The notes: a model not told the origin generated them from the sequence alone. A DNA stretch of 43,918 nt from Myxococcota bacterium (GCA_025453555.1 JALOQC010000047.1:1-43918), one strand, 5' to 3'. Numbered from the stretch's first letter, positions 1 to 8,529 are shown. A program made the numbers and translations.

Positions 1-2
1 CG

Positions 3-659
3 GGCGAGGCGCCGGGCAACGCCGCGCTCGCGGGTTGGTTCGACTACGACGGAGCCACGCACGTCGTGAGCCCACGCGACACCGTCTACCTCGTGCGTGG
101 CGCGAGCGGCGACTACGCGAAGCTCCGTGTGATCGCTTGGGAATCGGGGGTCTTCCGGATCGAGCTCGAGCCGGTGGCGCGCCTCGTGGACGTGCGCACG
201 ACCACCATCGACGCGAGCTCGACGACGGGCTGGGCACGTTTCTCCTTCCGCGCGGGGCAGCTCGTCGCGCCGGAGGATCCGAGCACCGACCTCGGCTGGG
301 ACGTCGCGTTCCAGCGCACCCTCACCGCGACCAACTCGGGCACCGCGGGGGCGGGCGAGGGGGGCGCGGCGCGCGCGGCGAGCTCGGACCTGTCGGCGAT
401 CACCGCGGCAGCTTCCGAGTACACGGTCGACGTGAACGTGCCGCCGAGCCGACCGGGCGCGAGCGCCTACGACGGCAACGCCGTGCTCGGCGCGTGGTTC
501 GACTACGACCCGGTCACCCACGTGGTGTCGCCAGCCGACGCGGCTTTCCTCGTGCGCACCGCGGACGGTGGCCACGTGAAGCTGCGCATCACCGGCTGGG
601 CGGCGGGCGTCTACACGCTCGAGTGGGCGTACGCGGGCGCGGGTCAAACGACCTTCTGA
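3..659 (+). CDS. HmuY-family-like protein with tandem repeat units, 5' end outside window
   Basis: The frame is open from the window edge to a TGA at 657-659, giving 218 visible residues, so the true start lies upstream. The visible part holds the end of one unit (residues about 1-58) and one complete unit (about 60-215). The two unit ends align clearly: GWFDYDGATHVVSPRDTVYL against AWFDYDPVTHVVSPADAAFL, each followed by KLR and an aromatic beta-strand. The motif LGWDVAFQRT in the complete unit resembles HmuY-type lipoproteins, which bind haem or related ligands at the cell surface in Bacteroidetes and occur widely as uncharacterised proteins elsewhere. Ligand binding here is inferred; no conserved haem ligand can be assigned by eye. 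Confidence 0.7.
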   Translation, partial: GEAPGNAALAGWFDYDGATHVVSPRDTVYLVRGASGDYAKLRVIAWESGVFRIELEPVARLVDVRTTTIDASSTTGWARFSFRAGQLVAPEDPSTDLGWDVAFQRTLTATNSGTAGAGEGGAARAASSDLSAITAAASEYTVDVNVPPSRPGASAYDGNAVLGAWFDYDPVTHVVSPADAAFLVRTADGGHVKLRITGWAAGVYTLEWAYAGAGQTTF

Positions 660-766
660 CCTTCGCGCCGGCCCAACACACTCCCCCGTCGACGTGGCGA
701 GACATCGTCGAATCGCCTCGTCGACGCGGCCTCTCGAAGAGAGACGCTTCGTCACTCTTCGACGAT

Positions 767-792
767 CTCATGTCCAAATCTGGACGAATGAG
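767..792 (+). terminator. Hairpin after HmuY-like gene
   Basis: CTCAT-GTCCA pairs with TGGAC-(GA)-ATGAG around the loop AATC, giving a 10-bp stem with a two-base bulge. It lies about 110 bp after the HmuY-like stop and 54 bp before the kelch gene start. There is no T-tract, so it may be a terminator, an mRNA-stability hairpin or an operator for the downstream gene. Confidence 0.35.
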
Positions 793-845
793 CACACCAC
801 GATTCCTTCGCACGTCACGAATCAAACGACTTTCTGGAGCACGTC

Positions 846-3044
846 ATGAACGACAAGTTTGCGATCCCCGCGATCCTCTGCGCGCTGCTCGGCGCGTGTG
901 GGACGCCCGCGTCCCCCACCACGCCGACCCCGAGCGTTCCCGCGGTCGCAGTGGAGGAGACCACCGCGACCTCTAGCGCACGTCTCGTCGAAGCCGACGC
1001 GATCCGCGTGCAGGGAACGCTTCCACCGCTGCCGGTCGGGCTCACGAGCTTCGGCCTCGCGTCGCTCGAGGGCGACCTGTACCTCCTCGGCGGCTACCAC
1101 GGCGAGCCGCACCGCTACGAGGCGGCCGGGCAATCCGCGGAGCTCTACGTGCTGCGCGCGGGGGCACCGGCGTGGGAGCGCGGCCCCGCGATCGACGTCG
1201 GTCTGCAGAGCGTCGCGCTCGTGCGGGTGGGCGACGCGCTGCATCGCATCGGCGGCATGAAGGTCGAGGGTGGCGTGGGCGGACCGGATGGCGACGGCAC
1301 CGGCACGCTGCGTTCGGTCGCCGATCATGCGCGTCTCGATCCGGCGAGCGGTCGGTGGGAGAGCCTGCCGCCGCTGCCCGACGCGCGCTCTTCGCACGAC
1401 GCGATCGCGATCGGCGACGCGCTCTACGTGGTGGGCGGCTGGAAGATCGACGGAGCGCCGACCGACGGCACCTACGCGAGGACGGTGCTGCGCTTCCGCA
1501 ACGGAGCGTGGGAGTCGATCGACGCGCCCTTCCAGCGCCGCGCGCTCGGGCTCGCCGCGACCTCACGGCACCTCGTCGCGGTGGGTGGCCTCGCGGGTCG
1601 CGCGGTGTCGCAGGCGGTCGACGTCTACGACACGACCACGAACGAGTGGTCGTCGGGGCCCGCGCTGCCGGGGGAGAACACCGGCTTCGGCGTCTCCGTC
1701 GTCGCGGTCGGCGACGTGATCCTCGCGAGCGGCAGCGACGGCGTGCTGCATCGCTGGCGGGTCGGCGAGCCGGCGTGGACGCCGATCGGCCGCTTCGCGT
1801 TCCCGCGCTTCTTCCATCGGCTCGCGGCGCTCCCGGACGGAACGATCGCGTCGGTGGGTGGCATCGGCGGGATGCACACGAACGGCCGCACGCGGATCGT
1901 GGAGACGCTGCGCGCGGACGGAACGGCGCCTGCGGTCGTGAGCTTCGAGCTGCCGTGGGAGGGCGTCGCGAAGAACCGCCAGGGCATGTTCGTGCTCGGC
2001 GACTACCTCTACCTCTTCGGCGGCAACGACTCGCTCGGCCAGCACGACTTCGCGGCGGAGAACTTCGAGAACGAAGGTTGGCGCGTGCACCTGCCTTCGC
2101 TCTCGGTGGAGCGCCGCGCGGACTACCCGGTGCGGCGGCAGACGATGTCGACGCTCGTGATGGGAGAGAACGTCGTCTACTCCTTCGCGGGCTTCGGGCA
2201 CGAGAGCCCGAGCGGCTCCGCGGGGTCCGCCGCGGACGGCGCGCGAGAAGAAGGCGAGAGCGTCGCGCACACGCACCCCGAGATCTTCGCGTACGACGCG
2301 GAGAACGACACCTGGAGCCTACGCGCGACGCTGCCGGTGCCGCGCTCGCAGCTCGCGGTGGCGCAGCACGAGGGCACGGTCTTCGTGATGGGCGGGCTCG
2401 ACTACGATCCGCGCCGCGCGCAGGACGATCAGTTCCGACATCTCACGGAGATCCTCGCGCTCGCGCCCGATGCCGCCGAGCCGCGAACGCTGACGGTGGA
2501 GATGGCCGGTGGTCGTCGCGCCTTCGGGCACGCCGCGCACGCAGGCCGGTGGTACGTGGTGGGCGGCATGCGCGAGGAGTTCCAGCTCGTCGACGGCTGC
2601 ACTCAGTTCGACTTCTCCGCCGGGTCGGCGGGGTCAGCCGCCAACGCGGCTGGGTCGGCGGGGTCAGCCGCCAACGCGGCCGGGTCGGCGGGGTCAGCCG
2701 CCAACGCGGCCGGGTCGGCGGGGTCAGCCGCCAACGCGGCCGAAGCGTTCGCGGAGCTGCCCTGCCCGGCTGCGCCGCGTCTGAACCCGCAGCTCGTGAA
2801 CGTCGACGGAAGGCTCGTGCTCGTCGGCGGCACGGCGCGCCTCTCGAACGGCGAGCTCGGCGAGGATCGTTCGATCGAGATCTTCGATCCGACGACGCGC
2901 ACCTGGTCGCGCGGGGTGGCGGAGCTGCCCTTCACTCCCAAGCACTCGCAGGCCTTCGCGTGGAACGGGCGCCTGCTCGTCGTGTCGACGCACGACGAAA
3001 CGAACGTGCTGCGGCTCGCGCTGCTCGATCCGAACGCGCGCTGA
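846..3044 (+). CDS. Kelch-repeat lipoprotein (double beta-propeller) with internal repeat array
   Basis: This 732-residue protein begins with a lipoprotein signal (lipobox LGAC, Cys18) and has GGAG about seven bases before the ATG. From about residue 65 to the end it carries some eleven kelch-type blades, recognisable by hydrophobic-GG pairs such as YLLGGY, YVVGGW, VAVGGL, YLFGGN, FVMGGL, YVVGGM and VLVGGT. That is enough for two propellers. It is probably anchored at the cell surface; kelch propellers usually bind proteins or sugars, but the ligand is unknown. Two low-complexity Gly/Ser/Ala insertions interrupt it: a short one near residue 456 and four copies of a 10-residue unit near residues 593-632. 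Both are encoded by the palindromic repeat family described separately and probably form loops between blades. Confidence 0.85.
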   Translation: MNDKFAIPAILCALLGACGTPASPTTPTPSVPAVAVEETTATSSARLVEADAIRVQGTLPPLPVGLTSFGLASLEGDLYLLGGYHGEPHRYEAAGQSAELYVLRAGAPAWERGPAIDVGLQSVALVRVGDALHRIGGMKVEGGVGGPDGDGTGTLRSVADHARLDPASGRWESLPPLPDARSSHDAIAIGDALYVVGGWKIDGAPTDGTYARTVLRFRNGAWESIDAPFQRRALGLAATSRHLVAVGGLAGRAVSQAVDVYDTTTNEWSSGPALPGENTGFGVSVVAVGDVILASGSDGVLHRWRVGEPAWTPIGRFAFPRFFHRLAALPDGTIASVGGIGGMHTNGRTRIVETLRADGTAPAVVSFELPWEGVAKNRQGMFVLGDYLYLFGGNDSLGQHDFAAENFENEGWRVHLPSLSVERRADYPVRRQTMSTLVMGENVVYSFAGFGHESPSGSAGSAADGAREEGESVAHTHPEIFAYDAENDTWSLRATLPVPRSQLAVAQHEGTVFVMGGLDYDPRRAQDDQFRHLTEILALAPDAAEPRTLTVEMAGGRRAFGHAAHAGRWYVVGGMREEFQLVDGCTQFDFSAGSAGSAANAAGSAGSAANAAGSAGSAANAAGSAGSAANAAEAFAELPCPAAPRLNPQLVNVDGRLVLVGGTARLSNGELGEDRSIEIFDPTTRTWSRGVAELPFTPKHSQAFAWNGRLLVVSTHDETNVLRLALLDPNAR
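2213..2232. repeat. Diverged intragenic copy of the GGCGGGGTCAGCCGCC-type repeat
   Basis: GGCTCCGCGGGGTCCGCCGC resembles the repeat core with four or five changes and encodes GSAGSAA in the kelch protein, the same peptide as the main array. It is best read as an older, diverged copy. Confidence 0.45.
2621..2740. repeat. Four exact tandem 30-bp repeats inside the kelch gene
   Basis: Units run 2621-2650, 2651-2680, 2681-2710 and 2711-2740. They are identical except that unit 2 starts with T instead of C. Each contains the hairpin-forming core GGCGGGGTCAGCCGCC followed by AACGCGGC. Thirty bases is ten codons, so copy number can change without shifting the frame. The encoded unit is AGSAGSAANA. 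Confidence 0.95.
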
Positions 3045-3110
3045 GCGCTCTCGCGAACCCGCGAGATCCCCGACGACGGCAGGAGCGCATCGCTCCCGCC
3101 TCGACCGAAA

Positions 3111-3263
3111 CGGCCGGTGGCTCGCCCGAGAGATGCGTAACTCCGGGCCCTCGCAATGGTGCGAGACCCTTCGCGCGAGCCACCGGCCGGCCTCGGTTTC
3201 TTCACTCGCGCCCCGCTCGTGCCACCACCGGCTCGGTGCGAGACCTTCGCGAGCGCCACCGTT
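3111..3263. repeat. Inverted and direct repeat cluster between kelch and small lipoprotein genes
   Basis: A 15-bp perfect inverted repeat (CGGCCGGTGGCTCGC at 3111-3125 and its complement at 3175-3189) encloses a second hairpin, CTCGCA-ATGG-TGCGAG at 3150-3165. A diverged direct repeat of the right part, TGCGAGACC..TTCGC.., recurs at 3238-3263. The 302-bp gap 3045-3346 holds no convincing coding frame. The structure could terminate the kelch transcript, be a small palindromic mobile element, or encode a structured RNA. Confidence 0.6.
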
Positions 3264-3346
3264 CGCACGAGCCACTGGGCGTGGGTCTCTCTGCGCCCTC
3301 GTGGGTTTTCTACGTTCGCGTACGGCCGCTCTTCTATCCTGCGTCG

Positions 3347-3799
3347 ATGAACTACCGCACGCGTGTCTCCTCGATCCTGCTCCTCGTGGCCGTCGGCTGT
3401 GGAGGCGGTGGCACCGACACCGCCCCGTCGAACGACACCGAAGGCGGCGAGGCGACGAACGCCACCGAAGGCGGGGAGTCGGCGCTCTCGCAGACCACGG
3501 CGGTCGGCGAGGTCGCGCCCGCCCACGGTGCGACGCTCTTCGGGGTGTACGTGGTGGTGGCGGAGCCGGGGGCGCCCGCGCTCGAAGAAGCCGCCGCGCC
3601 CCTGCGAGAGCGATCGATCTCGGTTTCCGTCGGTGAGCTCGGCTGCGATGCGGGCGCAGCAGAAGCGCTCGGCGTCGCGCCCGACCGACACGCGGTGTCG
3701 GTGATGTTCGAGACGCGCGAGGCGGCCGACGCGTTTGCGGCCACGCTGTCCTCGCCACCTGCGGGAATCGCGCAGGTCACGGTGGGCTGCGCGGACTGA
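3347..3799 (+). CDS. Small predicted lipoprotein, function unknown
   Basis: This 150-residue protein opens with a hydrophobic signal and lipobox AVGC (Cys18), then a Gly-rich stretch and a doubled linker motif TEGGEATNATEGGE (about residues 28-41). The C-terminal domain (about 60-150) alternates beta and alpha segments (GVYVVVAEPG, ISVSVGELGC, HAVSVMFETREAADAFAATL). This looks like a compact ferredoxin-like or SPOR-like fold, but no family motif is certain. The start is the ATG directly before the signal peptide; the frame is open much further upstream only because it shadows the kelch gene. Two late cysteines (in GELGCD and VGCAD) could form a disulfide. Confidence 0.7.
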   Translation: MNYRTRVSSILLLVAVGCGGGGTDTAPSNDTEGGEATNATEGGESALSQTTAVGEVAPAHGATLFGVYVVVAEPGAPALEEAAAPLRERSISVSVGELGCDAGAAEALGVAPDRHAVSVMFETREAADAFAATLSSPPAGIAQVTVGCAD

Positions 3800-3854
3800 G
3801 ACGCGCTTCCTCGAGCGCTCGAAGGACGCTCGACGAAGAGCCGTCGAACGGTCC

Positions 3855-3905
3855 TCGAGGGTGCCAAGGAGGCAGAACGGGCTCCGCGTGTTCCGCTAGA
3901 TCGAC
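3855..3905 (-). pseudogene. Decayed fragment of the ccmH-like gene found at 7664-8119
   Basis: These 51 bases match 7971-8021 in the same orientation with six mismatches and no gaps. Read on the minus strand in the ccmH frame, the segment gives S-I-stop-RNTRSPFC, against SIYRNTQSPFC in the intact gene. It therefore keeps the core motif but has a stop codon where Tyr should be. Similarity fades on both sides. Confidence 0.75.
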
Positions 3906-4069
3906 CCCGACTGCGAGTGGCTGGGACGAGCTCGGCGCCGTTCATCGGTGGATTCGTCCGCCGCCGTTTACGCGCTTCTAGAGGAGTTTCGCAGCGCGTA
4001 CGCTCCGTCCTTGGCAGGCGGAGCTTCACGCGCTCGGGCGCCGCGACGTGCCCCTCGGAGGAGTTGAGG

Positions 4070-7000
4070 ATGCGAAACTTGGGAATCAGCGCAGCAGCGC
4101 TCGCCCTGTCGGCGATTCTGGCGTCGTGCGGCGGGACACCCCCGGGCACCGACGACGGTGGTCCCGATGCGGGACAGATGCCGGACGGTGGGAGCGACGC
4201 CGGTCGCGACGGCGGGAGCGACCCCTGCGAGGGGCGTGACCTCTGCGGCGCGGCAGGCACCACGTGCGACGGCGACAACCTCGTCACCTGCGAAGAGGAC
4301 GCCGACGGCTGCTTGGTGGAGACGCGCACCGACTGCGGCACCACCGGCGACGTCTGTGACGCGAGCGGCGCGGCCGCGGCCTGCATCGATGCCTGTACGC
4401 TGATCCCGGAGGCGGATCGCTGCGACACCGACGGAGCGCGTGTCTGCGACGGCGCGACCCTCGAGGTCTGCACGATGAACGCGGACGGCTGCCTCGTCCT
4501 CGAGCGCACCGCGTGCGACGCGGCTGCGGGCGGCGTCTGCGACACGAGTGGCGACATGCCGGTCTGCGCGATTCCCGCCGATCCCTGCGCGGAAACTCCT
4601 GCCGCCGACCGCTGCACCACGGCGGGCACGAGGTGCGACGGAACGAGCCTCGTCGAGTGTGCGCCCAACGCGTTCGGCTGCTTGGTCCAGACCCGCACCG
4701 ACTGCACCGGCCGAGCGGGCGGCGCCTGCGACGCGTCCGGCGCGACCGCGCAGTGCACCGCGACCGACGCCTGCGCAGGCATCACCGAGTGCGTCGCGGC
4801 CGGCACTCGCTGCGACGGCCCCGACCTCGTCGAGTGCGCGGCCGACGCGTTCGGCTGTCTCGTCGAGACGCGCACGACCTGCACGGATGCGCCGTTCGGC
4901 TTCTGCGACGCGGACGCCGCGCCGGCCGCGGTCTGCAGCACGGCCGCGACCGACCCCTGCATGGGCGTTGCGGAGTGCGGCGCCGAGATCACCCGCACGT
5001 GCACCGACGAGGCGACGCTCTCGGTGTGCTCGCCCAACGCGTTCGGCTGCTTCGTGACCACCACCACGTCTTGCACCGCGTCGAGCGAGGTCTGCTCGGC
5101 CGCGAGCGGCACCGCGCTGTGCGTGGACCCCTGCTCGCTCGTCCCGACGTGTCCGAGCGCGAGCTACTGCGATGGCACGGCGGTGGTGAGCTGCGCCCCG
5201 AACCCGCAGGGCTGTCTCGTGGAGACCGAGCGCGCGGCCTGCCCGTTCGGCCCGTGCGCCGCAGGGGCCGGCGGTGCGGCGGAGTGCACGGACACGATCT
5301 GTGCGCCCGCTGCTCCTCAGGTGATCGACTGCGCGAGCGGCACCGTCGCGGGCAACACCGCGGACGGCGCCAACCTTCGGACCGCCTACAGCGGCTGCGC
5401 CACCTTCACCTACCCGGGCGAGGAGCGCATCTATCGCTTCCAGCACGACGGCCCGACGCGGGTGGCCGTGCGCATCGTGGCGACGCGCGGCAGCGGCACC
5501 GGCGACTTCGACCTCTTCGCCTGGAGCGCGGGGGATGGCTCGGTCTCGTGCCTCGAGTCGAGCCTGACCTGCCTCGACTCCAGCAACGGCACCACCGACA
5601 CCGAGACCGTGGAGTTCGTGGTGGCCCCCGGGGCGCGCGCGTACGTCGGCTACGACCGCTTCGGCTCCGGGACCACCACCGACTTCACCCTCGCGGTCAC
5701 CTGCACGCCGATCGTGTGCGGCGACGACGTCATCAGCGGCGACGAGACCTGCGACGACGGCAACACGACGGCCGGTGACGGCTGCAGCAGCACCTGCCAG
5801 CGCGAGCCGGGCTGGAGCTGCACGGGCTCCCCGTCGACGTGCACGTTCACGTGCGGCAACGGTGCGGTCGACGCCGCTGCCGGCGAGAACTGCGACGACG
5901 GCAACAGCACCGCTGGCGATGGCTGCTCGGCGGTGTGCGTGCGTGAGCAGGGCTGGGGCTGCTCGGGCACGCCGTCGGTCTGCACGTTCACGTGCGGCAA
6001 CGGCACGATCCAGAGCAGCTCGGGCGAGGCCTGCGACGACGGCAACACCACGGAGAGCGATGGCTGCTCGCCGGTCTGCCTCGTCGAGCCGGGCTTCTCC
6101 TGCTTCGGCACGCCGAGCGCGTGCTTCCCGCAGGCGCCGAACGCGACCTGCGCGGGCGCGACCGCGCTGACCACCTCCGGCGTGACGGGAGACAACCTCC
6201 GCAACGGCGGACCGCGTCCCACCGGCACCAACTGCGGCACCACGGCAGGCCCCGTGCGCTACTACTCCATCAGCGTCCCGGCGCGCAGCGTCGCGCGGGT
6301 GACGGCCACCGCGACCGGCACGCCGGCGTGGGACATCACCCTGCGGCTCCTCCAAGACTGCGCGGGGAGCTGCCTGCTCAACCGGAACGCCTCGACCTCC
6401 ACCACCGTGCCCGAGACGCTGTTCATCTCGAATGGCACCGACGCGCCGATCACGCGGCTCGTCGCGGTGGGCGCCAACTCGTCGACCACCTTCGGCACCT
6501 ACGACCTCGCGCTCAGCTTCGACACGCTGCCCGCGAACGCCTCGTGCGCGGCCGCCACGCCGATCACCGCCGACACCACCATCAGCGACCAGAACGCGCT
6601 GCTCGGCGGGCCGCGTCCTACGGGCACCGGCTGCGGCGGCGGGACCGGCGACACGGCGCTCTACTACGCCGTGACGGTGGGTCCGGGCCAGCGGGTGCGC
6701 GCTCAGACCACGCTCGGCTCGGGCAACGACATCGTGCTGTTCTCGATCGCGGACTGCGCGGCGACCACCTGCCTGAGCCAGACCGACAGCGCCCCCGAGG
6801 GCATCAACCTCGACAACCTGGGGACCACGCCGCTCACCCGGCTCATCGGCATCCGCCCGTTCAACACCACGAGCGGCGGCGCCTACAGCATTGCCTTCAC
6901 GTACTCCGCGGTGCCTTGCGGCAACGGCACCATCGAGGCCGGCGAGGCCTGTGACGACGGGGCCCGCGTGCCCGGCGACGGCTGCTCGGCGACCTGCACC

Positions 7001-7639
7001 GTCGAGAACGACTTCAGCTGCACCACGCCGGGGCCGTCGACCTGCGTGCGCAGATACACTCGCGCGCCCATCACGGCGGCGTGCGTCGACATGACAGGAG
7101 CCACGGTGGTGACCACCACCCTCGGCACCGCCGACGACGGCGTGGGCCCCATCACCGCGGCGCCGTTCACCTTCCCGTTCTTCGGGACGACCGTGTCGCA
7201 CTACGCCGTGAGCACCAACGGCAACGTCCAGCTCTTCACGAGCGCGACGGGCACCCGCAGCTCCGCGGCGGGCAACGTCGCGATGCCAGCCACGAGCGCC
7301 CCGAACGGCATGATCGCTCCCTTCTGGGACGACCTCGTGACCTCGGCGACGGCGCCCATGCAGGTCCTGGGCGACACCAGCCGGCTCGTCGTCGAGTGGA
7401 CCAACGTCACGGCGTTCGGCGCTGGCACCGACACGCTGCGCTTCCAGGCCCACGTCTACCCGACGGGCGCCGTGGAGGTGCACTACTGCGCGGCCACCTC
7501 GATGGCGGCGCGGCTCACGGGCGACTCGGCCACCATCGGGCTCGAGAACCTCACCGGCACGGCCGCCTCGCAGCAATCGTTCAACACGGCCGGTGCAGCG
7601 ATGGTCGGCTCCGGCTACCGCTGGACCCCCTTCCCCTGA
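4070..7639 (+). CDS. Large cysteine-rich surface lipoprotein with Myxococcus disulfide repeats
   Basis: This 1189-residue protein starts at an ATG with GGAGG-like bases upstream; its lipobox is LASC (Cys20), followed by an Asp/Gly linker. Residues about 50-410 hold six copies of a Cys repeat of the form CDG..LV.C....GCLV.TRT.C. A PPC-like beta domain follows (about 420-545). Then come three Myxococcus-type disulfide repeats (about 549-687; CGNG..., CDDGN, GDGCS), two further PPC-like beta-sandwich domains (about 690-945), a fourth disulfide repeat (CGNGTIEAGEACDDG, about 948-990), and a C-terminal domain (about 997-1189) resembling nidogen-like extracellular domains. It is presumably anchored outside the cell and acts in adhesion or surface recognition; no enzymatic motif is visible. 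It converges on the ccmH operon, with 24 bp between stop codons. Confidence 0.85.
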   Translation: MRNLGISAAALALSAILASCGGTPPGTDDGGPDAGQMPDGGSDAGRDGGSDPCEGRDLCGAAGTTCDGDNLVTCEEDADGCLVETRTDCGTTGDVCDASGAAAACIDACTLIPEADRCDTDGARVCDGATLEVCTMNADGCLVLERTACDAAAGGVCDTSGDMPVCAIPADPCAETPAADRCTTAGTRCDGTSLVECAPNAFGCLVQTRTDCTGRAGGACDASGATAQCTATDACAGITECVAAGTRCDGPDLVECAADAFGCLVETRTTCTDAPFGFCDADAAPAAVCSTAATDPCMGVAECGAEITRTCTDEATLSVCSPNAFGCFVTTTTSCTASSEVCSAASGTALCVDPCSLVPTCPSASYCDGTAVVSCAPNPQGCLVETERAACPFGPCAAGAGGAAECTDTICAPAAPQVIDCASGTVAGNTADGANLRTAYSGCATFTYPGEERIYRFQHDGPTRVAVRIVATRGSGTGDFDLFAWSAGDGSVSCLESSLTCLDSSNGTTDTETVEFVVAPGARAYVGYDRFGSGTTTDFTLAVTCTPIVCGDDVISGDETCDDGNTTAGDGCSSTCQREPGWSCTGSPSTCTFTCGNGAVDAAAGENCDDGNSTAGDGCSAVCVREQGWGCSGTPSVCTFTCGNGTIQSSSGEACDDGNTTESDGCSPVCLVEPGFSCFGTPSACFPQAPNATCAGATALTTSGVTGDNLRNGGPRPTGTNCGTTAGPVRYYSISVPARSVARVTATATGTPAWDITLRLLQDCAGSCLLNRNASTSTTVPETLFISNGTDAPITRLVAVGANSSTTFGTYDLALSFDTLPANASCAAATPITADTTISDQNALLGGPRPTGTGCGGGTGDTALYYAVTVGPGQRVRAQTTLGSGNDIVLFSIADCAATTCLSQTDSAPEGINLDNLGTTPLTRLIGIRPFNTTSGGAYSIAFTYSAVPCGNGTIEAGEACDDGARVPGDGCSATCTVENDFSCTTPGPSTCVRRYTRAPITAACVDMTGATVVTTTLGTADDGVGPITAAPFTFPFFGTTVSHYAVSTNGNVQLFTSATGTRSSAAGNVAMPATSAPNGMIAPFWDDLVTSATAPMQVLGDTSRLVVEWTNVTAFGAGTDTLRFQAHVYPTGAVEVHYCAATSMAARLTGDSATIGLENLTGTAASQQSFNTAGAAMVGSGYRWTPFP

Positions 7640-7663
7640 TCGTCGCATCGCCTTCGACGGCGA

Positions 7664-8119
7664 TCACGCTCGACGTGCGAGCTCTTCGTCGAGGCGCGCG
7701 TCGAGGTCTTCGTCGCGGCTCGCATCGGCGTTTGGCTCGATCGTGGGGCCACCGTGGCGACGCCCGAAGAAGCGCGCGCCGAGCGCGAGCGCGACGAGCG
7801 TGAAGGCGCCGATGGCGAAGCCGAGCCCCGGCACGCCCGCGCGGCCGGAGAGGTCGAAGTCTGGAACGCGGTCCTGGAGGCGGGCGCGGATCTCGGCGCC
7901 GCTCGCGCCTTCGTCCACCCAACGGCGAATGTCGGCCCGCCAGGTCGCGGCATCGGGGCTCGGACAGTCGTCGAGGGTGCGACCGGGGCAGAACGGGCTC
8001 TGCGTGTTCCGGTAGATCGACACCGCGCGTGCACCTCCTTGGGCGGCCGCGAATCGCGGGGCGAGCACCGCCAGGGTGACGCCGAACGCGATGCCGAGCA
8101 CCCACACCCGAACGCTCAT
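7664..8119 (-). CDS. ccmH: CcmH-like cytochrome c biogenesis protein, atypical cysteine motif
   Basis: This 151-residue protein has an N-terminal signal or membrane segment (residues 1-20), the motif QSPFCPGRTLDDCPSP, the helix ATWRADIRRWVDEGASGAEI that matches the CcmH/CycL three-helix domain, and a second membrane segment (about 98-117). CcmH normally reduces apocytochrome cysteines for haem attachment through a CXXC pair. Here the first cysteine of that pair is Ser (SPFC) and another Cys lies eight residues downstream of the retained one. I recall this SPxCPGRTL variant from other bacteria but cannot check it. The ATG overlaps the upstream TGA (ATGA), so it is the last gene of a translationally coupled three-gene operon. 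The first Met of a slightly longer frame was rejected because of this overlap. Confidence 0.75.
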   Translation of the reverse strand: MSVRVWVLGIAFGVTLAVLAPRFAAAQGGARAVSIYRNTQSPFCPGRTLDDCPSPDAATWRADIRRWVDEGASGAEIRARLQDRVPDFDLSGRAGVPGLGFAIGAFTLVALALGARFFGRRHGGPTIEPNADASRDEDLDARLDEELARRA

Positions 8120-8529
8120 CGGAGCTCCTTCACCCACGCATCGATCGCGCAGATCGCGTCGTCCGAGAGCCGGGCGCTCGAAAGAGGCGGCATGCGGAAT
8201 CCGCTCTCGTCGGAGACGACGCGCCGCACGAGCTCACTGCACGGTGGCTCACCAGGGACCACGTACGCCTCCAGCTCGAGCCGCGCCGTCTCGACGTCGA
8301 CCATCGACGGCGGTCGCGCGGCGCCTGGGCCATGACAGCTCCGACCTTCGAACGCGCACGAGGGACGGAGGACGTCTTCGTAGAGCGCCTCGAACGTCGG
8401 CGCTTCGCTCGTCTCGCAGACGAGTGGAGCGATGCAGGTGGGCTCGTGGCAGCCGTCGACGGCGAGCAGGACGAGCCCAGATGCGATGCGTGCGGTGTAG
8501 ACGCGTCGAGCTCGTCGCGAGCCGCGCAT
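8116..8529 (-). CDS. Cytochrome c-like lipoprotein with CX6CH motif
   Basis: This 137-residue protein has a basic N-terminus, a hydrophobic segment and a possible lipobox-like VDGC (Cys27). The pattern LRPSCAFEGRSCHGPGA, followed near the C-terminus by FRMPP and LSDDAICAIDAWVKE, resembles small monohaem cytochrome c domains of the planctomycete/myxobacterial type: haem motif, Met ligand loop, terminal helix. The haem-binding site would be CX6CH rather than CXXCH. It starts at an ATG overlapping the previous stop (TGATG) and overlaps the ccmH-like gene at its end. The neighbouring maturation gene supports a c-type cytochrome role, but covalent haem binding is inferred. Confidence 0.65.
   Translation of the reverse strand: MRGSRRARRVYTARIASGLVLLAVDGCHEPTCIAPLVCETSEAPTFEALYEDVLRPSCAFEGRSCHGPGAARPPSMVDVETARLELEAYVVPGEPPCSELVRRVVSDESGFRMPPLSSARLSDDAICAIDAWVKELR

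Noticed and set aside
2621-2740. CRISPR array
   Set aside because: Units are contiguous 30-bp copies with no spacers and lie in frame in a coding gene; no cas gene is present.
1172-3346. Long upstream extension of the small lipoprotein frame through the kelch gene
   Set aside because: The extension is Arg-rich shadow translation; the real protein starts at ATG 3347 with a lipoprotein signal.
3968-7648. Minus-strand frame of 1226 codons opposite the cysteine-rich lipoprotein gene
   Set aside because: Its translation is Arg/Ala/Gly-rich with no motif or signal, whereas the plus strand shows clear repeats and domains. Long antisense frames are expected at this GC content.
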